Assembly (NCBI GenBank): GCA_019637685.1
Contig: JAHBVF010000027.1
Span: 1 to 64,000 of the forward strand
DNA: 64,000 bases
Source: Caldilineaceae bacterium
GTDB lineage: Bacteria; Chloroflexota; Anaerolineae; Caldilineales; Caldilineaceae
Reading direction: 5' to 3'
The position numbers were made by a program, and so were the translations under genes. The notes under the pieces are model-generated. The model ran no database searches, was not told where the DNA came from, and was given only the letters and a program-made list of their open reading frames with translations. Positions 39,469 through 47,529 of this stretch are shown one piece after another (positions within the stretch are counted from its first letter, which is position 1; every line of letters starts with the position of its first letter).

Positions 39469-39693
39469 TCATTCGGCACTTTCGGGTTGGCGTTTCTGCT
39501 TTCCAAAAACTTCAACAGATCGGTCAAGTCTGAGTTGGCGCTCATCGATTCCTTTTACTCTAGCGTAGTGGAGGACCAGTTCCCAGGCGGCATCAAAACG
39601 CGCGGTAGGAGACTGGGCCTGCCAGAATTCGATGTCAAAGGAACGGTCCATTTCTTCGATTCTTCCGTAGCGTTCTTTTACTTCTTTGCCCAT
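39469..39693 (-). CDS. Small conserved soluble protein, unknown
   Basis: 74 aa, highly charged. It contains RSFDIEFWQAQSPTARFDAAWELV, a pattern I recognise from short hypothetical proteins that often neighbour nucleotidyltransferase or toxin-type genes, but no such partner is adjacent here. It may be an orphan antitoxin-like protein. ATG at 39693; decamer repeats flank it on both sides. Confidence 0.6.
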   Translation of the reverse strand: MGKEVKERYGRIEEMDRSFDIEFWQAQSPTARFDAAWELVLHYARVKGIDERQLRLDRSVEVFGKQKRQPESAE

Positions 39694-39738
39694 AGTCGCC
39701 TAATCTGTGAGGTGATAAAACAAACACAGGAACGCAGA

Positions 39739-41031
39739 TTACGCCGAGGACGCAGATTGTACAGAAAAATTCGTGTCAACCTTATCCATCCGTACAAATC
39801 CGTGTCCTTGTTTTTGCTGTGTCCACCTCACCGCGCCCAGCCCCGCGGTCCGGCCTGTGGCAAAGGAGGCTGTGAGCAGATAGCCGCCGGTGGGGGCCTC
39901 CCAGTCCAGCATCTCGCCGGCGACGAAGACGCCGGGCAGGGCACACAGCATCAGGTGCTCGTCCAGCGCCTGGAAGGGCACGCCCCCGGCTGTGCTGATG
40001 GCCTCGGCCAGGGGGCGGGGGGCGAGGAGCGGGATGGGCAGGGCTTTGATGGCGGCGGCCAACCGCCGCGGTTCGTCGAAGCTCTCCCGCTCCAGAAACT
40101 CCCAGAGCAGCCCCGTTTTCACCCCGTCCAGATTGATTGCCCGTTTCAGGTGGCTGGCCACCGAGCGTTTGCCCCGCGGCTGGGAAAGCCGCTCCACCAG
40201 CCGCGCTTCCGTCCAGTCCGGGGCCAGGTCCAGGTGGAGGATAGCCCGACCCGTTGCCTCAATCATATCCCGCACGGGCGCGGAGAGCGCGTAGATCAGA
40301 CTGCCCTCCACACCGGTGGCCGTGGCGATAAATTCGCCCTGCTGCGCGTAGTCACGACCAGCAGCGTCGGTGAAACGGATGGCGACAGGCTTGACCGGTT
40401 GTCCCTCAAAGCGGCTGCGGAAATGTTTCGTCCAGCCCACGTCAAAGCCGCAGTTGGCCGGACGCAGGGGAGCAATCGGCACGCCCCGTTCCGCCAGCAG
40501 GGGGACCCATCCGCCATCCGATCCCAGTTTGGGCCAGCTTGCCCCGCCCAAAGCGAGGACCACCGCGTCGGCTTCCACTTGCGCCTCGACACTTCGTGTA
40601 GCGAATCGGAGCCTGCCGTTGTCGTCCCAGCCCAGCCAACGGTGGCACAAGTGAAAGATCACGCCTGCCCCTCGTAGACGGCGCAACCAGGCCCGCAGCA
40701 GGGGCGCGGCTTTCATCTCCGTGGGGAAGACCCGGCCCGATGTGCCGACGAATGTCTCCACGCCCAGTTCTCCGGCCCAGGCTCGCAGGTCGTCCGGGCG
40801 AAAGTCGTTGACTATCGGTTCCAGATCGCCCTGCCGGGTGTCGTAGCGTTCGAGAAAGCGGGAGTATGGCTCGGAATGGGTCAGGTTCAGCCCGCCCTTC
40901 CCCGCCAACAGGAATTTGCGCCCGACGGACGGCATCGCATCGTAGAGATGGACGGGCAGACCGGCCTGGCTGATTACCTCCGCGGCCATCAGCCCCGCGG
41001 GTCCCCCACCGATGACGACCAGTTTTTTCAT
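39739..41031 (-). CDS. NAD(P)/FAD-dependent oxidoreductase, HI0933/BaiN family
   Basis: 430 aa from the ATG at 41031; upstream in-frame sequence lies in a palindromic element. FAD-binding Rossmann motif VVIGGGPAGLMAAE at 5-18, GRKFLLAGKGGLNLTHSE (about 38-55) characteristic of the HI0933-like/TIGR03862 family, and the C-terminal GVFVAGEMLDWEAPTGGYLL that closes the FAD site. Members of this family reduce unknown or steroid-type substrates; function here unassigned. Cytoplasmic. Confidence 0.88.
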   Translation of the reverse strand: MKKLVVIGGGPAGLMAAEVISQAGLPVHLYDAMPSVGRKFLLAGKGGLNLTHSEPYSRFLERYDTRQGDLEPIVNDFRPDDLRAWAGELGVETFVGTSGRVFPTEMKAAPLLRAWLRRLRGAGVIFHLCHRWLGWDDNGRLRFATRSVEAQVEADAVVLALGGASWPKLGSDGGWVPLLAERGVPIAPLRPANCGFDVGWTKHFRSRFEGQPVKPVAIRFTDAAGRDYAQQGEFIATATGVEGSLIYALSAPVRDMIEATGRAILHLDLAPDWTEARLVERLSQPRGKRSVASHLKRAINLDGVKTGLLWEFLERESFDEPRRLAAAIKALPIPLLAPRPLAEAISTAGGVPFQALDEHLMLCALPGVFVAGEMLDWEAPTGGYLLTASFATGRTAGLGAVRWTQQKQGHGFVRMDKVDTNFSVQSASSA

Positions 41032-41053
41032 CAACACTCCCAAAGATAGAACG

Positions 41054-41209
41054 GTAGGTTGGGTGAATGCCGCCGGAGATCGGTGTATACCCTGTGACGT
41101 GTGCGCCATTCACCCAACAGATGGGGCGAATGTTGGGTGGGTGTTGGGTGAATGCCTGTGATGTTGGACGGGCATTCGGTGTTTTTCCGGCGGCATTCAC
41201 CCAACCTAC
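41054..41209. repeat. 156-bp REP-like palindromic element
   Basis: The outer 23 bp are perfect inverted repeats (GTAGGTTGGGTGAATGCCGCCGG at 41054-41076 and its complement at 41187-41209). Inside are further copies of GTTGGGTGAATG in both orientations. GTAGGTTGGGT-type ends resemble REP/BIME elements mobilised by Y1 (RAYT) transposases; no transposase gene is present. Confidence 0.85.
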
Positions 41210-41237
41210 GACTTTGCGCCTTTGCGTTGAAAAATTG

Positions 41238-43421
41238 TCATCGCAGGAAAGCCTCGTGCAGACCGCCGTCTACTGTGAGAATCTGGCCGCTGGTTTTGCT
41301 CAGGGCTTTGCTCGTCAGCAGCCAGGCCGCCTCGGCCTGATCCTCCGGGGTGATGGGCGCTTTGGTCAGGGTGCGCTGGGCGTAGAATTCGGCCAGGCGG
41401 TTGCGCAGGGTGTCGGTCTCCTCGGCGGTGTCGTAGGGCAATTCGTACTTGGCCAGGGAGCTGATGACCCGCTCCCGGGGGAACATCGCACTGCCTGCGA
41501 CGACAGTGGCCGGGGCCAGCCCGTTGACCCGCACCAGTGGGGACAACTCAATTGCCAGTTCCCGCACCAGATGGTTGGCCGCGGCTTTGCTGGTGTCATA
41601 GGCCAACGACCCCTTCTTTGCCACCACGCCGTTGGCACTGGTCGTGAGGACAAGCGTGCCCGGCAAGCCCTGGGCTTGCCAGATTTTGCGGGCCTCGTCG
41701 GCCACAATATAGCTGCCGGTCACATTGACCGCGAAGGTCAGCCCCCAACTGTCGTCGGGGATGTGGCCGCTGGTGTCCGGCGGGAAAAAGATGCCCGCGG
41801 TGATCACCAGATTGTCGATGCCGCCGTAGGCCAGCACCACCTGCTCCAGCATCGCGCCCACGCTGGCCCGATCGGTGATATTCACGCCCAGGCCAATGGC
41901 CGGACCGCAGGCGGCGATGCCCGTGCCCGCCACGCCGATGCCCAGGCCGTAGATGGCGGTCAGTTCATCGGCAGTGGCCTGGGCTGTGTCGCCGCTTAAA
42001 TCGGCACAGACGACGTGCGCGCCCTCCTTCGCCAGCCGGTGGGCCACTTCCTTGCCGATGCCGCTGCCCGCGCCGACGACCACGGCGATATGGCGGGCCA
42101 ACTCCTGCTCCGGGGGCATACGGCGCAGTTTGGCCTCTTCCAACAGCCAGTATTCGATGTCGAAGGCTTCCTGCTGGGGCAGGGCGGTGTACTCGTCCAT
42201 GGCCTCCGCACCCCGCATCACTGCCACCGCACAGTTGTAGAATTCGGCGGTCACACGGCTCTCGCTTTTGTTCTTGCCCCAGGCCACCATTCCCACGCCG
42301 GGGATGAGGATGACCGTCGGGCTGGGGTCGCGCATGGCCGGAGAATCCGGGTGTTTGCAGCGTTCGTAATAGGCCGCGTAGTCCAGCCGGTATTGGGCCA
42401 GCCCGCTTTCCAGCTTGGCCAGCAGATCGGCCAAATCTTCACTCTGGGGGTTCCAGTCCACGTACAACGGTTTGATTTTGGTGCGCAGAAAGTGGTCTGG
42501 ACAGGAGGTTCCCAGTTCAGCCAGACGGGCCGTGTCTTGGCTGTTGACGAACTCCAGAATCGTCGGGTCACTCTGCACGGTAGCAATGAAACGGTTCTGC
42601 TGGCTGACCAGTCCCCGCAGCCGGGGCAGAAGTTCGACCAGCAGCGCGTCCCGGTCGGCGTCGGAAAGGGTCGCATACTTCTGCCCGCCAAAGGTTCTGT
42701 CGCCTTTGTCCCGGCTGGCGATGTATTGCGCGGCTTTTTCGATGATCTCCAGGGAGAGTTCGTAGCAGGCCTTGTCGTCGTCGGTCCAGTTGATCAGCCC
42801 GTGACCGCCCATCACCAGCCCGCGATAGTTCGGATTCTGCCGGGCCAGGTCGCCCATTTTTAGTCCCAGATCGTAGCCGGGGCGCTGCCAGCCCACCCAG
42901 CCGATCTCATCGCCGAAGATTTCCGCGGTCAGTGACTCAGAATTCTTGACCGCGGCGATGGCGATGACCGCGTTGGGGTGGGTGTGGTCCACGTGCGCGG
43001 CGGGGATGAAGGAGTGCAGGGGGGTATCAATCGAAGTGGCGCGGGGGTTCAGGTTATAGACGCAGTGGGTGTAGAGAGCCACCATTTCGTCTTCGATGGC
43101 GGTCTTGACCCCCTTTTCCTCGGCCCGGTCGTAGATGGCCCGCAAACTGCGCAGTTTGTCCATATACAGGCTGGCGAAGTTGGCCCGTTGGGACGTGCGC
43201 AGGTCGCCGCCGGAGCCTTTGACCCACATCACTTCCACCGGCTCGCCGCTGAGGGGATCGGCCATCGACACTTTGCTGGATGTATTGCCGCCACCGGTGT
43301 TGGTGATGCGCTGGTCCGCGCCCAGCAGGTTGGAACGGTAGACAAGACGATCCACCGGGTCAAGTTTGTCGGCCACGGCGTCGTCCCACAGGAAGTTAAC
43401 GTGTTGGTAGTTGGATGGCAT
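41238..43421 (-). CDS. rhaEW: Bifunctional rhamnulose-1-phosphate aldolase/short-chain dehydrogenase (RhaEW type)
   Basis: 727 aa fusion. Residues 1-430: class II aldolase/adducin fold with GGGNTSSK and the zinc site HVDHTHPN (His143, His146, His148). Residues from about 440: SDR domain with VVGAGSGIGKEVAHRL, NLVITAGIF and the catalytic YDTSKAAANHL. In Chloroflexus and Bacillus such fusions split L-rhamnulose-1-phosphate and reduce or oxidise the resulting L-lactaldehyde. It probably acts in deoxy-sugar catabolism. Kinase and isomerase genes are not adjacent, although a TIM-barrel isomerase lies 2 kb away. Confidence 0.9.
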   Translation of the reverse strand: MPSNYQHVNFLWDDAVADKLDPVDRLVYRSNLLGADQRITNTGGGNTSSKVSMADPLSGEPVEVMWVKGSGGDLRTSQRANFASLYMDKLRSLRAIYDRAEEKGVKTAIEDEMVALYTHCVYNLNPRATSIDTPLHSFIPAAHVDHTHPNAVIAIAAVKNSESLTAEIFGDEIGWVGWQRPGYDLGLKMGDLARQNPNYRGLVMGGHGLINWTDDDKACYELSLEIIEKAAQYIASRDKGDRTFGGQKYATLSDADRDALLVELLPRLRGLVSQQNRFIATVQSDPTILEFVNSQDTARLAELGTSCPDHFLRTKIKPLYVDWNPQSEDLADLLAKLESGLAQYRLDYAAYYERCKHPDSPAMRDPSPTVILIPGVGMVAWGKNKSESRVTAEFYNCAVAVMRGAEAMDEYTALPQQEAFDIEYWLLEEAKLRRMPPEQELARHIAVVVGAGSGIGKEVAHRLAKEGAHVVCADLSGDTAQATADELTAIYGLGIGVAGTGIAACGPAIGLGVNITDRASVGAMLEQVVLAYGGIDNLVITAGIFFPPDTSGHIPDDSWGLTFAVNVTGSYIVADEARKIWQAQGLPGTLVLTTSANGVVAKKGSLAYDTSKAAANHLVRELAIELSPLVRVNGLAPATVVAGSAMFPRERVISSLAKYELPYDTAEETDTLRNRLAEFYAQRTLTKAPITPEDQAEAAWLLTSKALSKTSGQILTVDGGLHEAFLR

Positions 43422-43509
43422 TGGGCTGCTCTCTTTCGTGCCGGGGATGAATTTCTATGCACGAATGAGTGTAGCAGAAATTGGGGGGTTGTGCGAGTTT
43501 AGCCGCAAG

Positions 43510-43548
43510 AAAAGAGTCGGCGCGGGAATTCGTTCCGCCCCGACTCCT
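43510..43548 (-). terminator. Intrinsic terminator of the FAD monooxygenase gene
   Basis: Minus-strand stem GAGTCGG...CCGACTC with an inner CGGAACGAATTCCCG stem, followed by TTTTCTT, 12 bp after the stop. Confidence 0.8.
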
Positions 43549-43557
43549 CTTTACCTG

Positions 43558-44964
43558 TCAAGCAGTTACCACTGAGGTTTCCTGTGTGGGCGTTTGTTCA
43601 GATGGCGAGTTGCGCGGATGCGCCCGGTTCGCCTGCCACACCCGCCACATCATCCCCGGCTTCATCAGGCTGGTGGGCGGCTCCAGCAGATTCATCACCT
43701 TCAGAAAAGCCCGGCCTACTTCCTCGTCAAAGCGGGTGGCCCGATGCACCGCGGCCACATAGCGATTGATCAGGTCCACGCCCGCGGGTTTGGGACCAGT
43801 TGTCTGGGGGAAGCGGAAATCCTCGCCCACGGAAAGCTGCCAGGGAATGTCCACCACTTTGGCCGCGGCCTTGAAAAATGTGCGGGCCAGCAGTTCCGGC
43901 GCGACTGCATTTTGCGTCAGAATTTTGTCCAGGGCCGCGGCCTGCAAAATCGCCGAACTCATGCCCTGGCCATAGGTGGGATTGAAGCTGCTGATGGCGT
44001 CGCCCAGCACCAGCAGGCCCTGGGGAAAGCGTTCCAACTGCTCGTAGTGGCGGCGCAGACTGGCCGGGAATTTGTACGCAAGAATGTCGGAGATCGGCTC
44101 TGCGCTGCTGATAATCCGGTAGATGTCCGGGTTGGACAGGGAGCGGATAAATTCCAGATAGCTCGCCTCGTCGGTCGGCGCGTGATCGCCAGCCCAGCCG
44201 CCCACAGAAACAATCCAGCGATCGCCCTCAATCGGAAAAAGGCCGCCAAAGCGGCTCTCTTTGGGCGCCTCCGGTGTGGAGAGCAGCCAGTCACGGCCAA
44301 AGGGATCGTCTGGGTCACGCCGATAGAGACGGGTGGCATAGCCCACATCCACTTTTACCGCACTCTCCGCCGGGGCTGTGTAGCCCAGTTCGGTCAGCCA
44401 TTGGGGGGTGCGGGAGCCGCGGCCTGTGGCATCCACCACCAGATCGGCACTGAGCCTCTCGTGCTGGGCAGACTCGCCTCGGCTTTCCACTTCTACGCCG
44501 ATGACCTTTGTGCGATCGGCGCTTGTCACCAGCCCTCTGACGGCAGTGTTGTCGCACAGGCTGATATTGGGCCGGGCCAGGGTCCGTTGGCGCACCAGAG
44601 ACTCCAACAGCGGACGGCTCATCAGGGCTGCGTTCGCCCCAAAATGCAGGCGCTGGCGAAAACCGCCATAGGTATACCAGTGCATATTCTCCGCCATATC
44701 CGCCACGATTGCCCCATTTTTCGTCAGCGCGTCGGGCAAGTCGGGGAAATAGCGGGTCAGTGTTTCCAGGCCGCTCACCAGCAAGCCATGGAGATGCCGG
44801 GTCTGGGGTTGGCCTTTGCGGGATTGGGGTACGGCAGTGACGGCATCCCGTTCCAGGATCGTCACCTGGGCGAAGTGGTCGCTGAGGACACGGGCGGTGA
44901 TAAGACCGCCCATACTGGCACCGAGAACGAGAGCGTGGCCGCGAGCAGCGTTTTGCGTCTTCAT
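43558..44964 (-). CDS. FAD-dependent monooxygenase/oxidoreductase
   Basis: 468 aa. The N-terminal dinucleotide motif is VLGASMGGLITARVL (Ser/Met in place of Gly-rich loop residues), with DLVVDATGRGSRTP and GLLVLGDAISSFNPTYGQGM (about 325-345), the FAD ribityl-binding GD motif of aromatic-hydroxylase-type flavoproteins. No signal peptide. Substrate unknown. AAGGAG at good spacing sets the ATG. A promoter-like motif shared with another locus lies at 45016-45054. Confidence 0.87.
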   Translation of the reverse strand: MKTQNAARGHALVLGASMGGLITARVLSDHFAQVTILERDAVTAVPQSRKGQPQTRHLHGLLVSGLETLTRYFPDLPDALTKNGAIVADMAENMHWYTYGGFRQRLHFGANAALMSRPLLESLVRQRTLARPNISLCDNTAVRGLVTSADRTKVIGVEVESRGESAQHERLSADLVVDATGRGSRTPQWLTELGYTAPAESAVKVDVGYATRLYRRDPDDPFGRDWLLSTPEAPKESRFGGLFPIEGDRWIVSVGGWAGDHAPTDEASYLEFIRSLSNPDIYRIISSAEPISDILAYKFPASLRRHYEQLERFPQGLLVLGDAISSFNPTYGQGMSSAILQAAALDKILTQNAVAPELLARTFFKAAAKVVDIPWQLSVGEDFRFPQTTGPKPAGVDLINRYVAAVHRATRFDEEVGRAFLKVMNLLEPPTSLMKPGMMWRVWQANRAHPRNSPSEQTPTQETSVVTA

Positions 44965-45015
44965 CTAAATTCTCCTTTGGGTAGACCTCTGATTTCCACC
45001 GGTTGTGGTTGGCCC

Positions 45016-45054
45016 CAGAATAGAGCCGTTGAATGCTCACATTCCAGTCCAAAA
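45016..45054 (-). promoter_or_regulatory. Shared promoter/operator motif, copy A
   Basis: Minus strand: TTTTGGACTGGA, 16 bp, GCTCTATTCTG, about 50 bp before the FAD monooxygenase start. The same two blocks with 15 bp between occur at 46079-46116 before a second gene. Confidence 0.5.
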
Positions 45055-45059
45055 GATGT

Positions 45060-45812
45060 TCATTTTTGGCTCGAAAGTGGGCCGTCTTGCCCAATCACTC
45101 CATACGCCGCTTGCAAATCAGTCTCAATTTTCAGCCAGTCAGCCTCCATATCTTCGGAATAGCTGCCTGTGATTCTATCCACGCGCGCGGCTGCCTGGGC
45201 GCGCAGCTCGGCAGAACGGCGGGCGATCTCCGGTGTCACATCAAAGAGCGCTTCGTGCAGCGCGGTCAACGCATCCACCATCGGCGTCAGATCGCCTTTG
45301 TGATCGGGCGCGGCCTTGCGCTCGTTTGCCAGTCTGCGGTGGATGACCCAATAGTCCATTTCCAACCCGGCCAACTCCTCCGCGCCAGCGCGAATCCCCG
45401 CGGCCCGCCGGGCTTTGGCGTAATAATTTGTCAGATGCTTCGTCGCCGCTGGGATGTCGTTGTCCACAGGCGCAAAGGCGACACTGGCCCGCACCACATC
45501 CACCGAGGCCAGTATCGCGCTGGGCCAGGACATTCCAAACTGCTCTCGGTTTAGCTGTATCATCAGCCCCAACACCCGCGGCCAGTCCCGGTTGTAATAG
45601 GCCCGCCAGCCCGCGGCCTCGAAATAAGCCACCTGCTCCGCCTCAAATGTTTGCTGTGCCATCGGGCTTTCTTTTTGCCCGGCAAAAAACCAGAGCAGTG
45701 CGGCTACAAACAGTGCCAGTAATAGCCAACGCATCTCCTCGCCGTGCCCCATTGCGGGGACTGTTGCTACCCCTCGGCGGGTTATTGAAATTCCTGATTT
45801 GCGTGTAGTCAC
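45060..45812 (-). CDS. Membrane-anchored protein of unknown function
   Basis: 250 aa from a GTG at 45812, chosen for the AAAGGAG 6 bp upstream. A basic N-terminus (about 1-25), one membrane helix (MRWLLLALFVAALLWFFAG), and a helical soluble domain with conserved-looking YFEAAGWRAYYNRDWPRVLGLMIQLNREQFGMS and YYAKARRAAG. I do not recognise the family. The start lies 2 nt after the stop of the broken small membrane gene upstream, so the two would be co-translated. Confidence 0.75.
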   Translation of the reverse strand: MTTRKSGISITRRGVATVPAMGHGEEMRWLLLALFVAALLWFFAGQKESPMAQQTFEAEQVAYFEAAGWRAYYNRDWPRVLGLMIQLNREQFGMSWPSAILASVDVVRASVAFAPVDNDIPAATKHLTNYYAKARRAAGIRAGAEELAGLEMDYWVIHRRLANERKAAPDHKGDLTPMVDALTALHEALFDVTPEIARRSAELRAQAAARVDRITGSYSEDMEADWLKIETDLQAAYGVIGQDGPLSSQK

Positions 45813-45814
45813 AA

Positions 45815-46007
45815 TCAACTCCTTTCGCTCAGTGGATGGCTACGCCACAGTTCAACACCCATCCACACCAGCCCGATGCCTGCGGAGAGGCTGACAGACG
45901 TCTGGGGCGGCCAGGGTCTCCGGGTGGGTAATCCAAAAGAGGGCGATGAGCAGCCCGACCACGGCCAGGCTGCCCGCGGTAATACGCTGTAAAGCTGTCT
46001 GTGTCAT
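45815..46007 (-). pseudogene. Small two-helix membrane protein gene broken by one frameshift
   Basis: ATG at 46007 opens a 51-codon frame: one membrane helix (GSLAVVGLLIALFWITHPETLAA) then a stop at 45852. Reading the other frame from a CCCC run at 45904-45907 gives a second helix (VSLSAGIGLVWMGVELWRSHPLSERS) that ends at 45815, 2 nt before the next gene. Joined, they make a typical two-TM protein of about 64 residues. Either a real frameshift, a phase-variable C run, or a sequencing error. Confidence 0.6.
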
Positions 46008-46366
46008 TGCTTTTTCTCCCTTTTCTGTGTAGCCCCGGTGCTTTGGGGCCGGTCGTCTGGCGACCGGTTTATTGCACTCAGAATAGAGCGATAGTCACCT
46101 CTGATCCAGTCCAAAAAGTGGTCAGTTTCTGCCCACTTTATCCAGGGCCAGTTCGGCGCGGGGAGCAATTCCCAGGCCAGCAGAGCGATTGCCGCGGCCG
46201 CGCCGGGCAACGCGCGCTTCCAGCCTGGCAAGAGGGGGAAATGCGCCCGGAGCAAAATCGTTGTGGCGCGGAGATTGGCCCCGTGATAGAATGGCCGAGG
46301 AGTTGGGCAAGCCGTGGACGCCCGCGCCCAATGTTTGCATCGAATGTCACCAGGAGAGATGAAAAG
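46008..46366. other. Divergent intergenic region
   Basis: 359 bp between the broken membrane gene (-) and the hydroxyacid dehydrogenase (+). It holds the shared motif at 46079-46116 and an extended -10-like TGATAGAAT at 46284-46292 for the plus gene, and no recognisable gene. Confidence 0.5.
46079..46116 (-). promoter_or_regulatory. Shared promoter/operator motif, copy B
   Basis: Minus strand: TTTTTGGACTGGA, 15 bp, GCTCTATTCTG, about 70 bp before the broken membrane gene. Flanked by an inverted AAAGTGG/CCACTTT pair (46115-46139). Confidence 0.5.
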
Positions 46367-47323
46367 ATGAGCAGACCGGTCGCTCTGATCGGCGAGGATA
46401 TTGGCCCGGCCAATCTGGCGCGGCTGCGGCAGGAGTACCCCGCGGTCGATTTTTGTTTTTGTCCAGACGCGGCCGCGTTTGTGGAAGCCGCGGCCCGTGC
46501 AGAAATTATTTTCAGCAAAAGTTTCCCCGCTGGGAGCCTGGAAGCTGCTACTGGCCTGGGCTGGGTGCAGGCTGGCACCGCGGGCGTGGACCGGTTGCTC
46601 ACGGGTCTGGCCGGGCGGGATGTGCTGCTGACAAATGCGTCGGGCGCGCACGGCGTGCCCATGGCCGAACTGATGCTGGGGATGATGCTGGGTTTTGCCG
46701 CGAGGCTGCACACCGCCAGCCGCGGCCCCGCTGACTACAATTCTGTGCGCGCACAAATCCTGCGCGAGAAGTTCGAATTGGAAGGGCAGACCCTCTGCGT
46801 GCTGGGGCTGGGCGACATCGGCGGCACACTGGCCCGCAAAGCCCGGGCATTGGGGATGCGGGTCATCGGCGTGCGCCGGGGCCGCGATCCGTTTCCACAC
46901 GTGGACGCGCAGGCCACGCCGGATCGCCTGCTGGAAGTGCTGCCCCAGGCGGATCACGTGGCTCTCTGCTTGCCCCTGACCAGCGAAACAGTGGGGATTG
47001 TGGGCGCGACAGAATTGCGGGCGATGAGGGCTTCGGCGTATATTTACAATGTGGGCCGGGGCAGTTCCATCGACCCGGACGCACTGGTGCAGGCATTGCA
47101 GACGGGCGGAATCGCCGGAGCCGGGCTGGACGTGACCGACCCGGAACCCTTGCCCGCTGATTCGCCCCTGTGGGCACTGCCCAATGTGGTTCTCAGTCGT
47201 CACACCAGCGGCAGCAGTCCCTATAACGCCGATCGCATCACCGCCATCTTTGCAGAAAACCTGAACCGCTACCTGGCCGGCAAACCGCTTTTGCATCAGG
47301 TGGACAGGCAGTTGGGCTATTAA
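46367..47323 (+). CDS. D-isomer-specific 2-hydroxyacid dehydrogenase
   Basis: 318 aa from the ATG at 46367 (CAGGAGAG upstream). The NAD-binding domain has LGLGDIGGTLARKARALGMRVIGVRR (about 145-170). The catalytic set is readable: Arg in NVGRGSSID, Glu in DVTDPEPLPADSPLW, His in VLSRHTSGSS. It interconverts a 2-keto acid and D-2-hydroxyacid with NAD(P)H (glyoxylate, hydroxypyruvate or phosphoglycerate-type). Followed by a sulfatase 200 bp away. Confidence 0.9.
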   Translation: MSRPVALIGEDIGPANLARLRQEYPAVDFCFCPDAAAFVEAAARAEIIFSKSFPAGSLEAATGLGWVQAGTAGVDRLLTGLAGRDVLLTNASGAHGVPMAELMLGMMLGFAARLHTASRGPADYNSVRAQILREKFELEGQTLCVLGLGDIGGTLARKARALGMRVIGVRRGRDPFPHVDAQATPDRLLEVLPQADHVALCLPLTSETVGIVGATELRAMRASAYIYNVGRGSSIDPDALVQALQTGGIAGAGLDVTDPEPLPADSPLWALPNVVLSRHTSGSSPYNADRITAIFAENLNRYLAGKPLLHQVDRQLGY

Positions 47324-47529
47324 CCGACTCAAAAATAGCCACTGATGAACACTGATAAACACTGATTCAATCTGCGTTTCTCTGTGTAATCTGCGCCCCT
47401 ATTTTCATTGCCGATTGTGCCCAGTTCCGGCACGAACACTGTCTGGAATCTATCGGCGCGGACGCCCTGGGACACTTCTGCCATTTCTCCAAGCCGTCTG
47501 GCTCCATCCACATTTTCGGAGACTTCACA

